64,000 bases of DNA from Natrinema sp. SYSU A 869. Its GTDB lineage: Archaea > Halobacteriota > Halobacteria > Halobacteriales > Natrialbaceae. Location of the stretch: NCBI RefSeq assembly GCF_019879105.1, contig NZ_CP082249.1, positions 3,838,256-3,902,255 of the forward strand. Reading direction: 5' to 3'. A program made the translations under genes and the position numbers. Of this stretch, positions 17,108-24,702 are shown piece after piece. The notes under the pieces are model-generated. The model was not told the origin of the DNA. It made no database searches and saw nothing but the letters and a program-made list of their open reading frames with translations. Every line of letters begins with the position of its first letter. Position 1 is the stretch's first letter.

Positions 17108-17325
17108 TCGTTCTTCTCGGCGCTGTCGATCAGTTCTGATCGTTCCGCGAGCCAGTCGTAGACCCGCGGCCAGCCGTCCTCGTGGGCCTCGACCGAGACC
17201 GAGAGTCCCACGTGACTAACCGGGTGGCCATGGAAGATACCTGTATACGAAGACGGACGACTGTCAGCCGTCTCCCTGCACTGTTCACGCGATTTCGACC
17301 GGACATCGGCGAGCAGTTCGCTCAC
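17104..17325 (-). pseudogene. possible PhaC-like C-terminal remnant
   Basis: A 73-codon open frame overlapping the end of the hydrolase gene by 4 bp on the other strand. Its second half, S-H-V-G-L-S-V-S-V-E-A-H followed by W-P-R-V-Y-D-W-L-A-E-R-S, looks like the extreme C-terminus of class III polyhydroxyalkanoate synthase (PhaC), which ends in a G-H-x-G-x-x-x-S ... W-P-x-V-x-x-W-L-x-x-R-S pattern. The first half shows no similarity and no lipase box, so this would be a fragment left by a deletion. The assignment rests on this motif only; a small unrelated gene is the alternative. Confidence 0.35.
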
Positions 17326-17483
17326 GCTCTCGGCGGCGAGCAGCGGCCTGCGGGCCGTGTAGCATGCTCTCCGAAAATACCTCTAACACCGCTCTGTGGC
17401 CCGTTTCTGTCCTCTCACTCGCATTCGCAGCGTGATCGGTCACCGCAACAGCATTATACTCTTCGAGTGAATATCCCTCGGCA

Positions 17484-18137
17484 ATGATGTACGAGGCGGT
17501 CCTGTTCGACTTCGACGGGGTCGTGGTCGAGACCCCGTCGTCCAAGCGGCTCTCCGACGCCCTCGGCCGAACGTACGAGAAACTCGACCGGTCCGGGCCG
17601 GCCGCCGAGACGCTTCAGGAACTCATGTGCGGCGACTTCGAGTCGATCGCCGACCGCTGTCACGGCCTCGGTATCGAAACGGACGTGTTCTGTGCCCAGG
17701 CCGCCCGCGAGATGGTCCGCACCCAACGCGAAGAGGTAGAACGCGGGTTGCGGTCGGCATACGACGATGTCACCGCGGTGCGGTCGCTCGACCGGCCACT
17801 CGGCATCGTCAGCGACAACCACCCAACCGTCGTCTCGACGCTACTCGATCGGTTCGGGCTCCGATCGCTGTTCGAGACCATATATGGCTGTCCGTTGACC
17901 CCCGACGGGCTATCCCGACGGAAGCCCGATCCGACGAACATCGAGGCCGCGATGGACTCCCTCGAGGCGGACGACGCGCTGTACGTCGGCGACCGAGCCG
18001 TCGACATCCGGGCGGCCGACAACGCGGGCATCGATTCAGTGTTGCTCTCGCGGTCCGGGGACGGAGGGATCGACGAGGACGTGGACCCGACCTACCGCCT
18101 CCCGTCGCTCTCAGGGCTTCCCTCGGTCCTCGAGTGA
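17484..18137 (+). CDS. HAD superfamily hydrolase (phosphoglycolate phosphatase-like)
   Basis: A 217-residue HAD-IA phosphatase. Motif I is L-F-D-F-D-G-V-V-V with the nucleophilic Asp at the N-terminus, the cap helices follow (about 20-80), motif II is I-V-S-D-N-H, and the Lys of motif III and the Asp pair of motif IV are in R-K-P-D-P-T-N and Y-V-G-D-R-A-V-D. It should hydrolyse a phosphorylated metabolite such as phosphoglycolate. Two adjacent ATGs (17484, 17487) are equivalent starts. Confidence 0.88.
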   Translation: MMYEAVLFDFDGVVVETPSSKRLSDALGRTYEKLDRSGPAAETLQELMCGDFESIADRCHGLGIETDVFCAQAAREMVRTQREEVERGLRSAYDDVTAVRSLDRPLGIVSDNHPTVVSTLLDRFGLRSLFETIYGCPLTPDGLSRRKPDPTNIEAAMDSLEADDALYVGDRAVDIRAADNAGIDSVLLSRSGDGGIDEDVDPTYRLPSLSGLPSVLE

Positions 18138-18247
18138 GCGGATCGACTCTCGGTACCGGCGAGAGAGGGCTGACCCGACAGTGCGAATGAGGGCCCCATG
18201 GCAGATTCGTGGCCGCGCTTTTTCCGCCCGCTCGCCGTACTCGGCGT

Positions 18248-19174
18248 ATGGAACCCGACGACACCTGGACGACCCTCCGTCAGCAGTGCGAGACCCTCGA
18301 GCCGGGTGCCGAACTGGTGACGCCCGTCTCCGAGCGCCCGTTCGAGATCGAACAGGCCGATGACGACCGGATCGTCGTCCGGTTCGGCGACAGTGGCGAG
18401 ACGCGGCCGCTCTGGCGCGAACAGTTCGTCGTCTTCCTCGAGCAACTCAACGAGGGGGCGGTCTCTATCGAGCACCTCCAGCCGGGCGTCGAGCCGTACG
18501 CGAGCGTCGTGACGCTCGCCGACGAGTACACCGCCGACGAGGAGATGATCAGCTACGATCCCGACGCTGGCGGCGGCGAGAGCCCGTTTCTCGTTCCCCC
18601 GGCGGCCGCGCGGGACCAGCCAGAACGGGTCCACGACGACGCCCTGTTGCTGGCGGCACTGCTCGAGGCCCTCGACACCGACGATCCCGCGGCCCTCGAC
18701 ACCGACTCGCTGACCGATCTCTACGTGCTCGCGTCGGACGTCCAACACGGCTCCAATCGAGTCCGTCGATCGGCTCGGGACCCCCTGCTCGAGCGACTCG
18801 GTCCCGACCAGGAGCTCCACGGGCGGTACGGCACCGTCCGGCGGACGACGCGGGAGCGTCGCAAGCCAAAGGACGCGGAGACAATCTTCGCCGCCCTCGA
18901 CGACTACGGGATCCCCCGCGAGTGGGTCACGGGCGTCGACCGAGACAAGGTAGACGTCGTCCTCGCGGTGACCGACCTCGAGGAGAGCGAGGTCTACGAC
19001 GTCGATGAGGACGTCTATGTCCAGAAGACCGGCGTCGACGAGGACGAGAAGTACTCACGACTGCAGGGGATCGCCGATCGGATCGACGACCTCGAGGGCA
19101 CCGAGGGCGAGGACCTACGGGAGGAACTCGACGACATCGAGAACCGGATCGAAGAGGCGCTGTCCGCCGGGTAG
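18248..19174 (+). CDS. conserved haloarchaeal protein of unknown function
   Basis: A 308-residue soluble acidic protein with no domain I recognise. The N-terminal 100 residues are predicted beta/alpha with R-I-V-V-R-F-G-D-S-G-E; the middle has an Ala/Leu-rich helical stretch and a basic R-T-T-R-E-R-R-K-P-K-D; the C-terminus (about 255-308) is a charged probable coiled coil. There is no signal peptide, membrane segment or cysteine pair. ATG 18248 follows an intergenic gap of 110 bp after the HAD gene. Confidence 0.7.
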   Translation: MEPDDTWTTLRQQCETLEPGAELVTPVSERPFEIEQADDDRIVVRFGDSGETRPLWREQFVVFLEQLNEGAVSIEHLQPGVEPYASVVTLADEYTADEEMISYDPDAGGGESPFLVPPAAARDQPERVHDDALLLAALLEALDTDDPAALDTDSLTDLYVLASDVQHGSNRVRRSARDPLLERLGPDQELHGRYGTVRRTTRERRKPKDAETIFAALDDYGIPREWVTGVDRDKVDVVLAVTDLEESEVYDVDEDVYVQKTGVDEDEKYSRLQGIADRIDDLEGTEGEDLREELDDIENRIEEALSAG

Positions 19175-19238
19175 CCGCTCGACGGGCTGTCGCCGATCAT
19201 ATCACCGACAGCGTTTGTGACGCCACTGCCATCGTACG

Positions 19239-19272
19239 GCTCGATCCGCTATAGTGCTCGATCCGCTATAGT
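19239..19272 (+). repeat. perfect 17-bp tandem duplication
   Basis: GCTCGATCCGCTATAGT occurs twice back to back (19239-19255, 19256-19272), 57 bp upstream of the gene at 19329. Each unit contains TATAGT, so the duplication may double a promoter element. Confidence 0.8.
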
Positions 19273-19328
19273 GGCTGTCCAGTTACAGGGGAACACATAC
19301 GACGGCTCTCCGGCAGAGAACCGGACGC

Positions 19329-19703
19329 ATGGCGACTATCGAGACCGTCCTCTCGTCGATTTTCAGTACGATTCCCGAGCTCCACTCCGGCCAGCTCGGA
19401 CTGCTTTCGGGCGTTCTCGTCGGCATCCTCTACTGGCACGGGTACCGCCGGTCATCACTCGCTCTCCTCACTGGGTTCTATCTGTTAGCACTCGGTATTG
19501 CGCCCGTTCCCACGAGGGGACTGATCGTGGTTCAGTCGAAACCGTGGTACTTCTGCTCGTTTCTGCTCCTCACCTCGCTCAGTGCGATTAGCGGATACGC
19601 CGTCTGGGGGCGGGTGGCACGCTCGAGTCGACTTCGAACCCGGCGGTCGGACAGCAGACGATCGGACAGCGGACGATCGGACAGCGGGCCGTCAGACTGG
19701 TAG
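19329..19703 (+). CDS. small membrane protein with SDSGR repeats
   Basis: A 124-residue protein with three likely membrane helices (about residues 20-38, 44-62 and 74-94), then a basic C-terminal tail that contains short repeats of R-R-S-D-S-G. The repeats come from a 15-bp tandem unit at the DNA level near 19655-19690. No family was recognised. It sits between an unknown gene and the HtpX-like protease gene, all in the same direction. Confidence 0.55.
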   Translation: MATIETVLSSIFSTIPELHSGQLGLLSGVLVGILYWHGYRRSSLALLTGFYLLALGIAPVPTRGLIVVQSKPWYFCSFLLLTSLSAISGYAVWGRVARSSRLRTRRSDSRRSDSGRSDSGPSDW

Positions 19704-19784
19704 CCACGAGTAGTCCGCCTCAGCAGTGACTCGCTCGTTCGATATTCGTTTCAGTCGTCCGTCCGTAGCCCGGATCGAGAACGA

Positions 19785-20741
19785 ATGCGCACTCGTCGAC
19801 GCGGAACCGGAACGCGCCTCCTGATGGCGCTGATCGGCTGCCTGCTACTGCTGTGGTATCTCGGGCTGGCAGCGCTCAGCTACTGGGCGCTGTCCGTGCT
19901 CCGGATTTCCGCACCCGGCCCCGCGACGACGCTTCTAGTGGTCGCCGGGATCGGTCTCATCGGCGGCTATCTGAGCTACCTGTTTGGGACGAAACAGTTG
20001 CTATCGAGGCTCGATGCGGTCGAATTGCCGCGATCGCACGCGCCCGGATTCTACCGGCGACTCGACGACCTCGAGTCGCGAATGGGCGTCGACTCGCCAA
20101 CCGTCGTGATCGCGCGACTGCCGATGCCCAACGCCTTTGCGCTGGGCAGTCGACGCGACGGCGTCGTCGTGCTCGATCGGTCGCTCTTTGGGCTCCTGTC
20201 GCTCGACGAACTCGAGGCGCTCGTGGCGCACGAACTCGCCCATCTCGAGCGCTACGACGCGTTCGTGCAGACGCTCGCCTACAGCGTCTTCCGGACCGTG
20301 GCCGGACTCGTCTTCCTGCTACTGACGCCACTGCTGTTACCGATCGCGGGGGTCGCTCGAGCGATCGCGTGGATCCGTGGTGACCCACAGTCGTGGTCGC
20401 GGACGGCCCTCGGCCGACTACTGAAGCTCATCGAAGGCGGCGTCGTAGTCTGCTTTCTCCTCGTGACACTGGTCGTCCGAGCCCACTCGCGACGGCGGGA
20501 GTACGCCGCCGACGATCGGGCCGCCGCCGTCACCGGACGGCCGGTCGCGCTCGCCCGCGCGCTCTGGACGATCCAATGCACCGCGGAACCGTCGGCGGGG
20601 TTGCTCGCTCCCCTGTACGTTCACACCGATGACGACGAGACGTGGCAGCGGTTGCTCTCGACGCACCCCTCGACGGATGACCGGATCGAGCGGTTGCTCG
20701 AACGGGCGCGAACCGCCCGCAGTCGGACTCGAGAACGGTAA
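19785..20741 (+). CDS. M48 family metalloprotease (HtpX-like)
   Basis: Integral membrane zinc protease, 318 residues. Two N-terminal membrane helices (about 8-30 and 40-65) precede the zinc site A-H-E-L-A-H near residues 147-151; two more hydrophobic helices (about 165-190 and 215-235) follow, then Y-A-A-D-D-R-A-A, where the downstream acidic ligand is expected. Late in the chain S-T-H-P-S-T-D-D-R-I matches the M48 S-x-H-P-x-x-x-x-R motif. The expected job is quality control of membrane proteins. The start at ATG 19785 immediately gives a basic N-terminus and the first helix. Confidence 0.9.
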   Translation: MRTRRRGTGTRLLMALIGCLLLLWYLGLAALSYWALSVLRISAPGPATTLLVVAGIGLIGGYLSYLFGTKQLLSRLDAVELPRSHAPGFYRRLDDLESRMGVDSPTVVIARLPMPNAFALGSRRDGVVVLDRSLFGLLSLDELEALVAHELAHLERYDAFVQTLAYSVFRTVAGLVFLLLTPLLLPIAGVARAIAWIRGDPQSWSRTALGRLLKLIEGGVVVCFLLVTLVVRAHSRRREYAADDRAAAVTGRPVALARALWTIQCTAEPSAGLLAPLYVHTDDDETWQRLLSTHPSTDDRIERLLERARTARSRTRER

Positions 20742-20761
20742 GCCGTGGCGGTGTTCGGCTC

Positions 20762-20960
20762 CTACTGCATGCCGGTCCAGCCGCAATCGACGCACGTGTA
20801 CGAGCCGTCATCGGCGACGGTGATCTCAAGCAGACGACAGTGAGCGCCACGAGTCTCGCCGTCTGCGACGATCCGTTTCGACGACTGGAATCGTCTCGCT
20901 CGAGGTCGGCAGGGACGGATGACAGGTCGGACAGACGCGTCGGATCCGTCTATGGGTCAT
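20762..20960 (-). pseudogene. small zinc-ribbon gene with a frameshift
   Basis: Reading leftward from ATG 20960 gives M-T-H-R-R-I-R-R-V-C-P-T-C and then meets a stop. A frame one base away continues S-K-R-I-V-A-D-G-E-T-R-G-A-H-C-R and ends G-S-Y-T-C-V-D-C-G-W-T-G-M-Q at TAG 20762-20764. Together they would form a 65-residue two-CxxC zinc ribbon of the common haloarchaeal type. The break lies roughly at 20870-20910. Either the gene is decayed or one base is wrong. Confidence 0.4.
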
Positions 20961-21136
20961 CGTTTCGGTCCGGGCTCGATGCGTGAGGTGTCGAACTCCC
21001 TCGTCGCCACGACGATCACATTCGGCTGTTGTGTGATATGTGCTAACATTCGTATTGAAAAGACTTGCCCATATGAGCTATTACGTGGAGAGCATCCCTC
21101 TAACACAGGTATAATAGATTTATAACGGGTTTGTAA

Positions 21137-21241
21137 ACTGTCGGACAGAACTAGTTGACTATCGATCGCTGAATTCGTCCGTCTCTACAGTCGACAGACG
21201 ATCGTTCGCGATCGACTCTGCAGTGACTTCTGTCCGACAGT
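21137..21241 (+). mobile_element. 105-bp miniature inverted-repeat element, family 2, copy B
   Basis: Identical over all 105 bp to the inverted copy at 40252-40356 and different at about 8 positions from copy A. Terminal inverted repeats begin ACTGTCGGACAGA. The right flank begins AT as in the other copies; the left flank is AA. Confidence 0.92.
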
Positions 21242-21323
21242 ATAAGTGACACATAAGCTGATTTAGCACGTATATATGTCTGGATGTCCAGAGTATTTTC
21301 GAACGAATTGGAGACGCCGCAAA

Positions 21324-21409
21324 CTATAGTAGCCACTGAAAGTCACTGCACACCTGATCGCATGAAAGCTGTGCGATCAGTGTGTAAATCGTTCCAGCGG
21401 CTACTATAA
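21324..21409 (-). mobile_element. 86-bp miniature inverted-repeat element, family 1, copy 3 (inverted)
   Basis: Reverse-complement copy of the elements at 4311 and 27959, with changes in both terminal repeats (for example CACTGAAA for CGCTGAAA) and the last base. It is the most diverged of the three and so probably the oldest. Confidence 0.88.
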
Positions 21410-21481
21410 TGGCAGCGTGATACTGAACGAAATACTGGCAATCCACAAACGCTTTTGGCTTCACACCTCCTATGTCGACCT

Positions 21482-22069
21482 ATGTACGTGCGGGACGCGA
21501 AAAACAGGGAAGAGGTCTGGTTGCTGGATCACATCGAGTCGATGGGACTCGACGAGACGGCGTTTCGCTCCCGTGACTACGTCGTCGCAATCGACGAGGA
21601 GTCCGGCGAGAAGGCCGGTTTCGGCCGCATTCGGATTCACAAGACCGACGAGGACTCAGCGAATGTCTGCGAACTGACCAGTATCGGCGTCCTCGAGGGC
21701 TGGCGCGGGCAGGGCGTCGGAGCCCACATCATCGAACGGCTCGTGGAGTACGCCAGCGACGAGGGATTCGATACCGTCTACGTCCTGACCAGCGAGGGTG
21801 CCTACCTCGCTCAGTTCGGCTTCCAGCGGATCGAGGAGTCCAACCTGCCGGCGGCCCTTCGGGAGCGCCTCGAGGACAAGCGTGAAGGGGTCGATCCCGA
21901 CGCAGTGCCCTTGGCGATCGATGTCGCGGAGTTCCGAATGCCCGAGGAGCTCCGAGAAGCGTTCAAGCGCGCTCCTGAAGGACGCGACGAGGCAGACGAC
22001 GAGGAGTCCCCCGAGGACTTCGGCATCGATCCGGACTCGGCGACGTACAAGTACGATACGGGTCGGTAG
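21482..22069 (+). CDS. GNAT family N-acetyltransferase
   Basis: A 195-residue acetyltransferase of the GNAT fold. The acetyl-CoA-binding motif A is L-E-G-W-R-G-Q-G-V-G-A-H-I-I near residue 78-90, preceded by the V-C-E-L-T-S-I-G-V strand and followed by Y-V-L-T-S-E-G-A-Y-L-A-Q-F-G-F-Q. A 75-residue acidic tail follows the domain. The substrate (amine or protein N-terminus) cannot be told. The ATG at 21482 gives M-Y-V-R-D-A-K as the first strand; the upstream in-frame extension to 21455 is not needed. Confidence 0.85.
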   Translation: MYVRDAKNREEVWLLDHIESMGLDETAFRSRDYVVAIDEESGEKAGFGRIRIHKTDEDSANVCELTSIGVLEGWRGQGVGAHIIERLVEYASDEGFDTVYVLTSEGAYLAQFGFQRIEESNLPAALRERLEDKREGVDPDAVPLAIDVAEFRMPEELREAFKRAPEGRDEADDEESPEDFGIDPDSATYKYDTGR

Positions 22070-22102
22070 ATGACAGCGATGGGAACGAGACGCCGGCTCG
22101 AG

Positions 22103-22378
22103 TCACCGATTCGATCCCGGGCCGGCGGGTCGCTCGTCGAAGCCGTGTCGGAACGCGACCCAGCCGATCCCAGAGAGAAACAGCATCGGCGGGAGGACGG
22201 CGAACGCCCACAGCGGGTCCAGCCCCCAGCGGAGCAAGAGTCCGAGATTCACCAGCCCGATCGCGAGAAACGGCGCGACGTAGCGGGCCGCTCGGCGACG
22301 ATCGCCCGTCTCGTCGGTCGACAACGGCGACTCCGACGGCTCGCTGGACATATCCGAGCCGTCAACCCCGCGAGACAT
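22103..22378 (-). CDS. small two-helix membrane protein
   Basis: A 91-residue protein with a charged N-terminus (about 1-32), two hydrophobic helices (about 33-52 and 56-75) and a short basic tail. The R-R-A-A-R-Y-V-A-P-F-L segment before the first helix suggests a cytoplasmic N-terminus. No function is known; it is likely a conserved haloarchaeal membrane protein. Start ATG 22378, divergent from the gene at 22408 with only 29 bp between start codons. Confidence 0.6.
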   Translation of the reverse strand: MSRGVDGSDMSSEPSESPLSTDETGDRRRAARYVAPFLAIGLVNLGLLLRWGLDPLWAFAVLPPMLFLSGIGWVAFRHGFDERPAGPGSNR

Positions 22379-22407
22379 AAGCAGTTGTGCCGATTCCGAG
22401 AACACTC

Positions 22408-22761
22408 ATGAACGCGAACCGATCCGATTCGACGGCCGACCGTACCGATTCCGGCGACAGCGAGTCCGATGCCAGCGATACCACCGCGGACGAGGAGATT
22501 CCCGTCTGGCTCGTCGAGCGAACGTACGGTGACGACGAACTCAACCTCATCATCCTCGTCTACGCCACTGAGGACGGCCAGCGGTACCACCGTCGCGAGC
22601 GCGCGTTGACCAGCTTTACCGGCCCCGCTCGAGAAACGAGTGCCGGCTTACGCGTCTCACCCGATGCGCTTGGGACCGTCGACGATCCGACGACTCGGGA
22701 GCGCTACGCGGAGGAAGCATCGCGGATGGCGGAGCAACATGATCCGGCCGACAGCGTCTAG
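22408..22761 (+). CDS. hypothetical haloarchaeal protein
   Basis: A 117-residue soluble protein: a disordered Asp/Ser-rich N-terminus (about 1-30) and a small alpha/beta domain that contains I-P-V-W-L-V-E-R-T-Y-G-D and L-I-I-L-V-Y-A-T-E-D-G-Q-R-Y-H. No motif pointing to catalysis is seen. Start ATG 22408; an alternative at 22387 would overlap the divergent promoter region. Confidence 0.6.
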   Translation: MNANRSDSTADRTDSGDSESDASDTTADEEIPVWLVERTYGDDELNLIILVYATEDGQRYHRRERALTSFTGPARETSAGLRVSPDALGTVDDPTTRERYAEEASRMAEQHDPADSV

Positions 22762-22844
22762 AAACTCGAATGACCATCGACTTGGCCGCGGACGCTTGAC
22801 GTGTTCATCAAAGTTCAAGCCCCGGCCGGTCCACGATAACTATA

Positions 22845-24527
22845 ATGTTCGATCCCGACGAACTCGAGGAGATCCGTGCCAGCAAGGAGGAGTGGCACGA
22901 GGCGAAAGTCGAACCGGTGCTCGATCGGTTCGGTGAGCGCAAGGAAACGTTCACAACCGATACGGGCGGTCAGGAGGTCGATCGGCTCTATACGCCCGAC
23001 GATGTGGGCGATCTCGACTACGAGGAGGATCTGGGTAATCCGGGCGAACCGCCGTACACGCGCGGCGTCTACTCAACGGGGTACCGCGGTCGGCTCTGGA
23101 CGATGCGCCAGTACGCCGGCTTCTCGACGCCGGAGGACACCAACGAGCGCTATCACTACCTGCTCGACGAGGGGCAGACCGGGCTCTCGATGGCCTTCGA
23201 CCTGCCGACTCAGATGGGGTACGACTCCGACGCCTCCATGGCCGCAGGCGAGGTGGGGAAGGCCGGCGTCGCGATCGACTCGCTCTCCGACATGGAGACC
23301 GTCTTCGATGGTATTCCGCTGGACGAGGTCTCCACGTCGATGACGATCAACGCGCCGGCGTCGGTGCTGCTGGCGATGTACATCGCGGTCGGGGACCAGC
23401 AGGGTGTCGACCGGGAGGAACTTCGGGGGACGATCCAGAACGATATCCTGAAGGAATACATCGCACGCAATACCTACATCTACCCGCCGGAATCGTCGAT
23501 GCGGATCATCACCGACATCTTCGAGTTCTGCGCCGAGGAAACGCCCAAATTCAACACCATCTCGATCTCGGGCTATCACATCCGCGAGGCCGGCTCGACG
23601 GCCGCACAGGAACTCGCCTTCACGCTGGGAGACGGGATCGAATACGTCGAGACGGCGATCGAGGCCGGCCTCGACGTCGACGATTTCGCGCCACAGCTCT
23701 CTTTCTTCTTCAACGGCCACAACAACATCTTCGAGGAGGTCGCCAAGTTCCGTGCGGCCCGCCGGATGTGGCACGACATCATCGACGAGCGCTTCGATGC
23801 GGATGATCCGAAGTCCAAACAGCTCAAGTTCCACACCCAGACCGCTGGCTCGATGCTGACCGCCCAGCAGATCGAGAACAACGTCGTCCGCGTCGCCTAC
23901 CAGGCGTTGGCGGCCGTCCTCGGCGGCACCCAGAGTCTGCATACGAACGGGAAAGACGAGGCACTTGCCCTGCCGACCGAGGAGTCCGTCCGGACGGCGC
24001 TACGGACCCAGCAGATCCTCGGCCACGAGTCCGGCGCTGCTGACACAATCGACCCGCTCGCAGGCAGTTACTACGTCGAATCCCTAACTGACGACGTCGA
24101 GGAAGAGGCCTACGAGATCATGGACGAGGTCGACGACCGCGGCGGCATGCTCGAGGCCGTCGAGCAACAGTGGGTCCAGCGCCAGATTCAGGACACGGCC
24201 TTCGACCGACAGAAGGAGATCGAGGACAAAGAGCGGATCATCGTCGGCGTTAACGAGTTCGAAGTCGACGAAGACCCACAGATGGACGTCGAGGGAGTCA
24301 CCGAGGAAGACCAGCAGCGCCAGATCGATAGCCTCGAGGGGACCCGCGAGGAGCGCGACGACGAGGCGGTCGATGCGGCCCTCGAGGCGCTTCGCGACGC
24401 GGCACGGAGCGACCAGAATCTGATGCCGTACATTATCGACGCGGTCAAAGCGTACGCGACGGTCGGCGAGATCTGTAACGTTATGCGCGACGAGTTCGGG
24501 GAATACCAGCCCGGCGGCGCGATGTGA
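22845..24527 (+). CDS. methylmalonyl-CoA mutase large (catalytic) subunit
   Basis: The catalytic half of a B12-dependent methylmalonyl-CoA mutase, 560 residues, interconverting methylmalonyl-CoA and succinyl-CoA. It has the family sequence [33 protein letters not shown], and [10 protein letters not shown] in the TIM barrel. The C-terminal cobalamin-binding domain (D-x-H-x-x-G) is absent, as in archaea where a separate small subunit carries it; that gene is not in the window. The epimerase that supplies the R-isomer is at 28144, separated by three features. Role: propionate or odd-chain breakdown. Confidence 0.93.
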   Translation: MFDPDELEEIRASKEEWHEAKVEPVLDRFGERKETFTTDTGGQEVDRLYTPDDVGDLDYEEDLGNPGEPPYTRGVYSTGYRGRLWTMRQYAGFSTPEDTNERYHYLLDEGQTGLSMAFDLPTQMGYDSDASMAAGEVGKAGVAIDSLSDMETVFDGIPLDEVSTSMTINAPASVLLAMYIAVGDQQGVDREELRGTIQNDILKEYIARNTYIYPPESSMRIITDIFEFCAEETPKFNTISISGYHIREAGSTAAQELAFTLGDGIEYVETAIEAGLDVDDFAPQLSFFFNGHNNIFEEVAKFRAARRMWHDIIDERFDADDPKSKQLKFHTQTAGSMLTAQQIENNVVRVAYQALAAVLGGTQSLHTNGKDEALALPTEESVRTALRTQQILGHESGAADTIDPLAGSYYVESLTDDVEEEAYEIMDEVDDRGGMLEAVEQQWVQRQIQDTAFDRQKEIEDKERIIVGVNEFEVDEDPQMDVEGVTEEDQQRQIDSLEGTREERDDEAVDAALEALRDAARSDQNLMPYIIDAVKAYATVGEICNVMRDEFGEYQPGGAM

Positions 24528-24702
24528 GCGACTGAACGCCAAATTTGTTCGGATAATACCGTCGATTCCGCTCGCATAATCCGATATTACACCCGCTCCC
24601 GTCCAGCGATTCGAAGACAACTCGCTATTGAGAAGGGAATTCGGGGGAACGGTCGGACCTGTTTATCCTCATATCGGGAGACGGCGCTGTCGTGAGCACA
24701 AC

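Larger units (their letters stand above)
20961..21481. other. intergenic region with two miniature elements
   Basis: About 520 bases of lower GC between the broken zinc-ribbon gene and the GNAT gene. It holds family 2 copy B (21137-21241) and family 1 copy 3 (21324-21409), only 83 bp apart. The open frame at 20919-21125 has no recognisable product. Confidence 0.6.
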
